From Cruorifilaria tuberocauda (taxonomy: Eukaryota > Nematoda > Chromadorea > Rhabditida > Onchocercidae), in the NCBI GenBank assembly GCA_013365365.1, contig JABVXU010000049.1, positions 179,651-243,650 on the forward strand: a DNA stretch of 64,000 nucleotides, given 5' to 3'. Positions 53,598 through 64,000 of this stretch are shown here, one piece after another. Position 1 is the first letter of the stretch, and each line of letters begins with the position of its first letter. A model generated the notes under the pieces. That model saw only the letters and a program-made list of their open reading frames with translations. It made no database searches and was not told the origin of the DNA. Position numbers and translations under genes: made by a program.

Positions 53598-56500
53598 CCG
53601 CTTCAATATATTCAAAGCCCACTCTGAAACCAAATGTTACTTGAAAATTGGGCTCCTATAACACATTCATTTACAAAACATTTTCATATAATAGAATTAA
53701 TAATATTATTGGAAAGAAGATGATGCTAACAATAGTCGCTTACCACAAAAATAATAAAGCAGCTCAGAATGAGAAAAACTTTAATTATCATCACATGCAT
53801 GCAGGGATTCAACACAGACACAGTTTACTAGAAATATTTAATACAGTAAGTTCCAATCTAACTTAAAGGAAGAAATGAAAAAATGCGATTTATTGGAGAA
53901 AGTGGACTAACGCAGTCAATACTAAACTAAGAATTTCAAGAGAGCAAACCCCTAAATTCAGAAGCACAGATCTAACATAGAGTCCTGCAGATTTAAAACG
54001 ACAGGAACGATTCACACTATAGTTAGATATCATATTACGATGCTATTGATAACAGTTCGAGTAATGTCAATGGTCAACAAAAGGACAAAATTATCGACCC
54101 AGATGGATATAACTTTGACATGATGGTATACTAGAGATAAAGCAAAGAACGGGACGATGTCTGATTGAAGAAATTTTCTACATCTTCAAATTTTTGATCT
54201 GTTTCAAATAAAACTTTGAAAATAACTGGTATTGCTTTATATTGTGCAAAAGGGCAACAAAATCTAAGGTTGGACTGAAAAAAGAAAAGTATACAGAATG
54301 GTAGCCGGCACGATCAGAATACTGTCTATTTTCTGTTAAAGTTCAGAAAAAGGCGAAGAAATTATCCGATGTGAAACTGGAAGGGCAATACAACAACCTG
54401 ATATTATGGACACGCATGAGCAAACGATTTATCTCTGAGAATGCATGTAAGTTTTAGCCCCACAGAGCAAAAATACTCAGGATCCGATTATCTTGACTGC
54501 TCCTACCGAAACAAAAGAGTTTTTTTTCAAAATATGGGACCTTAAGCTGCATTACGTGAGGTTAAAACTAACTATGTTATTTCTAAAATCTAAACAATGA
54601 AATAAAAGTTCCGCTTAAAATCATGGAAACGAAGAAAACTGGCATGCGAAAATAGGAGTTATATGAATTTCAGCACAAAGATTAACTTAATATTATCGAG
54701 AAGAGTCTATACGCTAAATATAGCTAATGCAGGACCGGTCTAGCCTGAGCTCTTTTAATCCTGTGAGGAACACTTTTATTCTGTCCTCACAGAAATTTTA
54801 AATAAGATGATTTCTTGTTAAAAACTTTTTTTTATTTAGAAAAAAAATAGGCAGAAAATGTATAAAAGAATGAGATTATAAGGACAAATCAGATTCAATA
54901 GAAGTGAAACGGGAAAAGCGGTAGAAATCAAGCAGAAATATGAGATGAAAAATGCAAAACGGTTAAGAAATCTGTATTGGTATATGGTAAAAGAGATGTA
55001 TCAACTGTTGGTAATTTTTGGGTGCTTAATGCACCTACTTCCAAATGTTTTCAGATTCAGTAAACAAAAATAGTACGAATGACAAACAGTGACCTCATTT
55101 TTCCCACTGATCGATTAAGCTATTCGCAAATTTAAAATTATAACTTCAAGTTTGTATTTGAGTAGGCAAGACAGTTATTATCGTTGAATGAACAAAAACG
55201 TGTTTGGATTTCGATGATCATCCAATCTGGGTACTGATACGGTCAGACTAGGAGAGAGAATGAGAGAGATGGATACAGTGCTTCCTTCACATATGCTAAT
55301 TGGTAGCGTCTTGGCGATGCAACGGCAGCAATGCAAAGGCGCGAGGGTTGGAAAATGTATGTAGTCCAGTGTGAAGAAACGCCCTTGGGGCTCACAATTC
55401 AATTCACTTTACTGACATAAAGAGTGAAACTGTCTCACTAAACTGCAGTAAACAGTCATTTTAATAACACAGAAACTGAACAAATTTAATGAAACGACTA
55501 GTCGAGGCCACTTGTAAGCTAATAGGATTCCACAAATAATCAGAATATCATTGTTATGATATTGTTCACAATCTTTTCATACATAATTTTTATAATTTTT
55601 AACCCAGCTCACTTCCTCCATGAGCACAATGATGTACTGGACTTGGCATGATTTACGAATGCTTCCGTACTTTTGTTCGATCTGATAAAGCTTACGCTTA
55701 TTTAAATCCAATCCAATTCAATTCCTAACCATTAATGCTTTTATCATGTAAACTGTTGTTACATATGTTAGCTTCTAGAATCGTGATTGACGAGATCCTC
55801 ATAAGTACTACTTAGATAGTATTTAGAATCACCTATCCACTTTACTTGAAGACAGGAACCGATGTATAAAAATACGATGCATAAAAAATGACCAAAAACT
55901 ACGCAGACTTATTCAGTTCTGTCTCTCAAAAATACTGGAAACTAAACCTCCATGCTATAATAAATCTGCCGTTCCATTTGATATATTTTTAAATCCCTCC
56001 ATTGCAGCCTGAAACGTAGAAAGATGAATAACAATTCATTGTGAAACGCATGTTATATATCATAGATAAATGCCATCCGATTGATAGTTTTGTTAAGAAT
56101 ATCTGTTTAAGCACGAGTCCAGAAAGAAGTCTTTGTTTCTTCCTACGTTATGTCTACATAGAAGCGCTGGTATGCACAGTAAAAGTTATAATTTTTCATT
56201 TGAAATTTCACCTGTTTTATTAGATCTTCAGATATTACATGAGAGAATATGATGCCAGGGATTACAATAGTGAGAAACAGGATGTTTGACAATTAAATTA
56301 AGTTTGAAAGATGATAAGCTGATAAGTGATGGAGTGATAGAAAAGAATGCAAGGAAGCCTCAGCACATGTTCTTTTAGTAATGGAAATACAAAAATAAAA
56401 AAAATGGGGCTAGGATGGAAGGCGTTTTAGTTCAGTGTGCTTGAATGCTCAACTAGCAGCTACAGTTGCGATTTGTAGTTATCGCCGGGAGGCACAATAT

Positions 56501-56682
56501 GAATGGTTCACTCAAGTAAGCGTAGGTTAGAGGTACAGGAACCAGACCAGACCACTGCATACAGCCACGATCGATACTGTTCCGGTCCCTGCTGCTCCTA
56601 CTGCTGCAGATGCAAATTCTTCCCATGGCACTATTCAATGTCACACTCACGCACCGTATTTGATGTGACATTAGCATTCCAC
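53598..56682. promoter_or_regulatory. Upstream region of AP-2 gene
   Basis: About 3 kb upstream of the AP-2 model. Two segments are richer in G+C than the surroundings, 55195-55395 and 56460-56670, and could be promoter or 5' exon sequence. The first contains ATGCTAAT and the second a perfect octamer ATGCAAAT (about 56609), the classical POU-homeodomain site. No coding exon with a donor compatible with AP-2's phase-1 acceptor at 53623 was found. Confidence 0.35.
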
Positions 56683-57152
<470 letters not shown>

Positions 57153-60100
57153 ACCACATCGACAGACAGAGACAAACACGACATATAAGGCCTCAGGCGG
57201 TACATCTACCCTTTCATCGTCCATGCCAACCTCCAATATATGCAGTGCTGAACTGTTTTCAGTCTGTTTTCACTAAGTGTTAGTCGATTACCCTTCCACT
57301 TTTGTAAATTTTATCTATACCGCATACTGATCGACAGGTAATGCTCGATAGTAAAGATAGTATTGTTTTACGTGCTTTTAACTCTGAATTTTGATACTTA
57401 TGATGGAAAGATAGCCAGTCGTTACACTGAAGACTCATGCACCAAATATTTTTGAAACTGGCATTCGACATTGTATGTATATAAAAGTTGCTTGCTTTGA
57501 CCTGTGAGAATGGATGATATCCGTTTTCGAGCATCCCACATTCTAGAATAAGATTGACATTGTGTAGTTGAGTCCATTATCCATAATGAATAGAAGAAAC
57601 GAATATTGCTATAAAATTGTCAAATTTTCGGTTTTCGCTTCTAAGATGAGCACTTCTCACAAACGATTTTTGGTTGGTAAACGAAATGCTGAAACTGCAA
57701 GTGAGAAGATTATCAAAACTTAAAGGCTGATATTAAGGCTGCCACTTCGATAACAAAGATAATGCGGATGACCAATATCTAAAGCAAGCAAGAATTCCAA
57801 ACAAAAAGAACTTGTAGAAATGACAACTATATCTAGACATCTTCGTGAAATTCTTTCTTAACAATGGAACTGTTGATGATTCATTAATAGTAGAGCTAGA
57901 AAAGCTCTCAACGTATATTCTAAAACATCGGTTCAAGTACATCTTTTGGAATCATGACTATTTCACTCGTTACCGAAAAATGTTTTAAACAATTTTTTAA
58001 TAGCATTTCATTGTTGAAAACGTAAATGAAAATATTCGACCAAAAAGCTTCATTTCAGCAGTGATTACTGAAGTGAACGATGGGAACTCCTCCTGAAAAA
58101 ACCTTTTCAAAACTAAACAGCACTAATTAAATCATTAAATTAAATGGAATGCTGGAATGGAAGCATGATCAAATTCTCTCTAAAAATTGCAGAAGCACAG
58201 TGATGCATCATGATCTGATGATAATAATCAATGTACAGATGTGATGTTCTAATGCGGTATGTGAAATGTACTTACAACTTTTTTACCTCATTTTGTATTT
58301 ATTTATTTATACTCATTATTTAAAAGAAAATTTTCACAGTTTCCTTTTATTACTGTGTTTTGAAGTTTCACTTCTCTATTTTTTTAGTATTCATTTGCAT
58401 CCGAACAATGATTAGATTACGCTATTGCTTAGAAACTCTTTCATATGTTCTCCTCCAAAAACCATAAAACGTCGATTAGCCACTGTCATCATTCAAAAAA
58501 TAAAATAATCATTTGTTTCGATTTATTTTTATGTTTTTATACTTATTTGTTTATACTCTTTTATGTTCATACTTTATCTGCACAATAAAAAGCTGAATTA
58601 GAATAAAAATTGAAGTATTAAGCTGCATAATATTAGAATATAAAGATTAAAAGGACAGTTAAAGCACGATAAAACAGGATTGTTTCGCTTTTCACAGACA
58701 AGAAAAAGGAAGAACAACTAGAAGTTTCAAATTTTATGTGATAATTAATACCTTTAACAATGGCTTCCAATTTCGTAGCACTTGCCCTGTCCAGAAATCT
58801 CTCCTAATTTACCATATAAAGGTGTATTGCTGTAAAAAAAATCAACTACACATTTTTTCATTGGAGCCGGAATGATTTGGAAATTGTATCAGATCTAATT
58901 TCCTTACTATATGATTTCGTCTTTTACGTGAGACTGTGTTTGCTCGGTAATCTTTAATTCTCTGTTTCATATCTATCGTATTTGTATTTCACGGACTACT
59001 GAAAGGGATTTTGGATTCTAGGAGATACGCATTTAAAAAATATTTCATCTTTTTTTATCGTTACTTTATCAGTTTGAGTGCTTGTCGCATATTGCACAAT
59101 GTTGAATCGCTTTAACAAATTACCATCTTTTCGATCAGTGCCTCATTTTCTGCGATGATAAGCAGCACTAATTAAACATTGTTATGTGGAGATGATTTGC
59201 TACTGAAATGAAACACTATTATGAGCTAATTGTAAATTAGTGTAATTTCAACAATGGAATAGGTCAATAAAGTATTAATCAGCAAAAGAATGTAAAGTTA
59301 AGAAGGGAGATAAATGGGAGAAAAAAAAATAAAAAGTGAGAGAAAAGAGCAAACGAATGTCGTTGCTAATGATAATGGCAATTTACAAGACTACATACAG
59401 TTTAATTTCTTAGAGGTGAAGAAGAAATTTAGGAAGATCCATCCGTCGTATCCATCGCGCACGAAATGCGAAAGACGATAAAGCATCGATTTTAATCTTT
59501 AATTCGTGGTAGTAGAAGCAACAGCGCCAATAATAGAATGACAAGGAGAGGGCAAAATAATTATTCAAAAGTAGCGCCTTCTTACAGTACAGTTTAATGA
59601 TAATGTAATGTTCTTACTCTTCCTCCCATTGCGCATAAGCATTCCACAATCTTTTCCCTCTTTTTTTTACATCTCCTTTTTCTATTCATTTGAAACACAA
59701 TACATTTCGAATTTCATGATGGGTTCAGGCAGAGTGACATGAAGCAATCAATGTTGCACACTTTCGATTTTTCAACCTTAGTTTTGGATTGGCTAGTTGT
59801 TGAGGGATGGTGGTTGGCTTGTAGTTGGTGCTTATTGCATTCATTTTGTATCACTAAGGACTGTTAGGGAGTTGAGAAGCAAGTTATGCTCTTCCTTATG
59901 AAATGCGTGTGGCGTTTCGGTTTAGTGGTGTATTTTCTTCTGATTCCCTTCAACGCTGTTTTTTAACAATCAAAAAATCTCTTGTTGTGTGCTTTTCAAA
60001 TTTTGTAGGTTTGTTGTTAATCAAACTGAAATTAATTATACTGTCATACTTAGAATTGGTTCTGAAGATTTATCGAAGCAACATTTGTTGTCGTGTATTA

Positions 60101-60754
60101 AAAATCATGATAGGGTCGTTTATGCTTTCAGTGGCATCCTGTTATCGCTAAAATGCAGAGGAGCAGTGATATTCTTTTTCCTGTCTTTTCTTACAGGAAT
60201 AATTACAATTAGCTTTTTTCCAGATTTTTTTCTCCTTCCGTATAAGATATTGTAAACAAAAAAATTCGATAGAACAAAGCTTTCCCCGTCTCTTCTACAA
60301 TGTTGCGCTCACTGTTCACTGACAGCAAATATTTTCCACTTTAGTGAAATATTGATATAGTTTTTTTGTGAAGAAATTCGTGACAATTTGAATCGTACAT
60401 TGCTATCGATTGAATGTTATTGCAAGTGATGATTTCTAGAAGGTTGGCTGTTTCAAAGTTTTTATTGATTAGAGTGACACTGATTGTTACCCTAACTGTC
60501 AGACATATTAAATTAATATGTTCATATGTGCTCTTTACAGTGACCGTGTTGATGTCGTAAAAATTCTTCCTTGCAGATTAGTCCTATAATTATAGAATTT
60601 TTGGCCGTCGTACATGTGTTTTTGTTGTGGTGCAAGCATTAGTGAGAATTGATTGATGGCCATCATTTTCATCACATAATGAGTTAATTGACATGCAAGA
60701 GTACTTAATTAAATTCGCAAACACTTTGAGGTGACTGCTTAAAAATTTACACAA
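57153..60754. other. Intergenic, upstream of PAQR gene
   Basis: A+T-rich, 3.6 kb, with no convincing exon. Open frames such as 57280-57534 minus, 57733-57942 minus and 59903-60255 plus have no splice or motif support. The last few hundred bases should include the PAQR promoter and 5' UTR. Confidence 0.5.
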
Positions 60755-63700
60755 ATGGATGGTAAAGAAATGAACGATGCAACTTTATCATATAATAGGA
60801 TAAGGACTGGAAATCTTTTACTGAATGTTAATGAAGCTCTGCAAGAAGCTCGGGAAATAATGACTGATGGAAAACCACGTGAACGTCACCCAGAACATTT
60901 GTTGGAAGAATCAACAACTGTTGAGGTGTTGATTTTTACAGCTATTATAATTTTCTTTCATTGAATTGCGATTTGCTCATTATCAGGATGTATATATTTT
61001 GAATGGGTGCTTTACTATTTTGAAATGAAAATTATGTATAGTTATGGAATCATCTCTTTTATAACCTCGAAATTATCTTTTTTGACACTTAAGGTTTTCA
61101 AAAAATTTCAAGGTAGTGAAAACGGGGAGACATGGCGATCCCATTGAAATCGTTGTTACTCGAAGTACGGTCACTTCTCAACCCAACACAGATGATGAAG
61201 GTGACGGTAAGTTATTCTAGATTTTATGCCTAAAAGTAAGTTGTAAGTTTTCATATTTTGATTATGATATCGTCACTCATAAAGATGTATGGTTTGATTT
61301 ATATTTCTTCAAGGAGTTTTGTCAGGAAGTGATTCAGAATCACTTTTGCCATCACGGACTAAATCGAGTTCTATTTCTCACACTTATATCTATAATGGAG
61401 AAGGAAGTTCCGAAGAAGTCTCTCGTTGTACGAATGTTCATTATCGTCGTAAACGGGGTGACAACTGGCGTTTAGATAATGGTACGAACGGCGAAAATGA
61501 TGATGTGAATGATGATGATGGACATTTTGAGGTAATGATAATACCGTACTCCTATGTAAATCGCCAAGAGAAATAAGTTGGGTGTATCAGGATGTTGATT
61601 CACATTGGATACTTTAGTTCCCTTATTGTTATATCTTTATAGAGTGACTCTTATTGAGCATTGTTTAAATTTATGCTTATAAAGCAGAAATTGACTTTCA
61701 TACATATAGGTAGAAGTGAAAGCGGAGTATGGACAGGACGACGATGGAGAACCATTCGTGAAAAAGGTATTTCAAATGAAATGCTCAGCATCAATTTTCA
61801 CAGTTTGCGTTGCAAGCACATTTTTTTTTTGTATGCGTTGACTGAGATAAAATCTCTTGTGTTTCGATACTGATCAGAGAATTCTTATACTGTTTGTTTC
61901 GGTGTTCTTTCTTGATATTCTAGCGCTAATAGTTCAATATAGAGTTTCAGTTTAGTTTTATAATACACTCTTTTAATATGAGCGACTTTGCAATTTAAAA
62001 ATGACATTCATTAGTTGAACTTGCAGTCTTGGGAGGCGACGTGGCGCGTGCAAAAATTCGAATATTTACCAGAATGGCTTCAAGATAACGAGTATTTGAG
62101 GCATGGACATCGACCACCTTTGCCAAGTTTTGCGCAATGTTTTCGTAGCATATTATCTATTCATACTGAAACTGGAAATATTTGGACTCATTTAATTGGT
62201 ACATTATTGAGTTTTTTGGAAGTGAATATAACTAAGGATAAAAGCGAGTTTGAGACAGGGTTTTTAGTACCTCGTTTGTGTGTTGAATGAAATAATTATA
62301 ATAAGAAATTCGAAAAGTTGACGAAAATGAAGACTAGAAAGGATGCGTTGTTCTTTTTTGAAAAAGTGTTATTTCAGTTAAAAAGTTACTACAGTCGGAA
62401 AATTGGTGGTATCAAATCGATTGAACTTTGCGATTGCTTCTTATAGGAGTGAATTTTAACTAGGTGATATGTTTCATTAGCTATAAATTAATACAAATTC
62501 TTGTAGGTTGTCTAGCATTTGCATTACTTGCTGCCTGGTTTATGACACGACCAGATACTGATATTCGTTTTCAAGAGAAAGTTGTCTTCTCTTTCTTTTT
62601 TGCCGGAGCAATTATTTGCCTTGGGATGTCATTCGCCTTCCATACAGTTAGCTGTCATTCGGTTGCTGTGGTTCGAATTTTCTGCAAGTAAGTTTTCAAT
62701 ATTTCTCAAGTTTAGTAATTTCAATATCACCACAAAGACATATATAGCAGAATGTTATGCGCTGTTAGATATTTAATTGCAGATTAGATTATTTGGGTAT
62801 ATCGTTATTGATTATTGGCTCATTTGTTCCTTGGCTATATTACGGTTTTTATTGCCGACGTGAACCGAAAATAACTTACATTGCAATGGTCTGTGTTTTG
62901 GGTTTAGGTGCAGTGATTGTTTCATTGTGGGATAAATTTAGCGAATCACGATATCGACCTCTCAGAGCTGGCGTTTTTCTGGCAATGGGATGTAGCGGTA
63001 ATTTTTTATAATTTAATTTATTTCCAGTGTCTTTTGCAATTTCAAGATCAGTGCAACTCTTTACCTCTGGTATCCTGTTGTGACAGTTTTTTATTCTATT
63101 ATTTTGATTTAACATAATTTCTTATTCACAATTCATTACGAGTGAAGAAGCATTCATTTTTCATTTATGTTTCGTTACCATTTTGCGATTATCTAATCAT
63201 ACGGATGGTTTCTTTATAGTATGATAAATAGAAAGCCTGCTGAATATTTTTTCATATTTTTCTGTTTTCCAGTTTTGAACTGTTAAACCTTCTGCAACAG
63301 AGCACAGTTGATTGCAGGAGTAGTACCAACAGTACATTTCATGATCACCGATGGTGTACGCACATTATTCGAAGATGCGGCATTTCACTGGCTTTTATTA
63401 ATGGCCTCATTATATATTCTTGGTACATTGTTATATGCTACCCGTACACCAGAACGGTTCTTTCCTGGAAAATGTGATATCCTGGCATGTTTTTTTAACA
63501 TCGCAAATCAGATTCAGAGATTTTTACTGATAATACTGGAATTAAAAATTAGTTATTGTTGAGTAATCCATTTACTTTCGTTTGAATTAATTTAAACCAA
63601 AAAACTCCTTAGCTCAAATTTTCAGTTCCAGTCCCATCAGTTGTTTCACGTATGTGTCGTTATTGCTGCATTTGTTCACTACTACGGAATTTCTGAAATG

Positions 63701-63805
63701 GCAGTGCATCGAATAAGAGATTCTTGCCCGATGGACAGCGATGCTATGCGAGCATTTCATCATATTGTAGAAGGTGTGAAGAAAGCTGTGCATGATGCGT
63801 TGTGA
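60755..63805 (+). CDS. AdipoR/PAQR family seven-pass receptor
   Basis: Integral membrane protein of the progestin and AdipoQ receptor family, AdipoR class; worm members (PAQR-1/PAQR-2) govern membrane fluidity and lipid metabolism. Exons: 60755-60925, 61113-61206, 61314-61531, 61710-61766, 62027-62198, 62507-62687, 62783-62997, 63318-63484, 63626-63805; all phases agree and give 484 aa. The acidic, Ser-rich cytoplasmic N-terminus (1-180) is followed by WRVQKFEYLPEWLQDNEYL, HGHRPPLPSF and IHTETGNIWTHLIG, the family entry to TM1. The zinc site residues are present: H283 in FAFHTVSCHS, and H429 and H433 in FQSHQLFH; D300 in KLDYLGIS is also conserved. CSGVVPTVHF and TPERFFPGKCDI are typical. One oddity: the exon 8 donor is GC rather than GT and the usual Trp after 'DI' reads as Leu. 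The 3' UTR extends beyond the window. Confidence 0.95.
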
Positions 63806-64000
63806 AGTGCCATAACATGGTTAGGAATTGTAAACGATCTTTTTATGTTCATTATATTTGAGAAGTCTTGTATTTCTAACTGCAGCACATCTGTTAAGTT
63901 CTTTTCTACTATATTATAGCGAATGTTTGAAAGAAGTATTGGTACAAGTGGTTTTTAATTCTCGATATTTTCGAAATTCGCTGCTAAGCCGGTAATTCTT
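63806..64000 (+). other. 3' UTR of PAQR gene, truncated
   Basis: A+T-rich sequence after the PAQR stop to the window edge. No AATAAA is seen, so the poly(A) site is probably outside the window. Confidence 0.5.

Overview
The window looks like nuclear DNA of a parasitic nematode, most likely a filarial or related spirurid worm. This is an inference from four things. Base composition is strongly A+T-rich. Genes have many short exons joined by GT-AG introns with T-rich 'TTTCAG'-type acceptors. There are no bacterial-style operons or ribosome binding sites. The gene set (AP-2 factor, TWK-type two-pore K+ channel, AdipoR/PAQR, epsin, small ArfGAP) is that of a worm. No tRNA, rRNA, CRISPR or intact transposon was recognised. 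All splice models were built by hand from splice sites and reading phase, with no transcript evidence.

Layout, left to right. (1) A minus-strand, five-exon, cysteine-containing gene of unknown function (374-2367). (2) A 5.4 kb gap holding a MITE-like foldback element (about 6163-6297). (3) A complete seven-exon epsin gene, plus strand (7748-10332), converging on (4) a 13-exon minus-strand RUN/PH-domain gene resembling PLEKHM2/SKIP (11386-16033). That gene stands head-to-head, 745 bp apart, with (5) a nine-exon SMAP-type ArfGAP gene, plus strand (16779-19512). (6) A gap with a probably damaged coding locus (about 22890-23551). (7) A 20 kb minus-strand two-pore-domain potassium channel gene (24382-44559) with at least two, perhaps three, alternative first exons that splice in the same phase to one common exon. 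(8) A minus-strand AP-2 family transcription factor (49682-53597, 5' end uncertain). (9) A 7.2 kb gap with a CA/TG microsatellite of about 470 bp. (10) A plus-strand nine-exon AdipoR/PAQR receptor gene (60755-63805), complete within the window except for its 3' UTR.

Functionally, three neighbouring genes between 7.7 and 19.5 kb belong to membrane traffic: epsin (clathrin adaptor), an ArfGAP of the clathrin-linked SMAP class, and a RUN/PH protein of probable Arl8/lysosome-kinesin adaptor type. The potassium channel, AP-2 factor and PAQR receptor appear unrelated to each other and to this trio.

The most interesting items are the alternative 5' ends of the K+ channel, a non-canonical GC donor or sequence anomaly at a conserved Trp codon in the PAQR gene, the damaged locus near 23 kb, an orphan coding-like exon near 46.3 kb, and the foldback element near 6.2 kb. 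I found no clear, previously undescribed multi-gene system.
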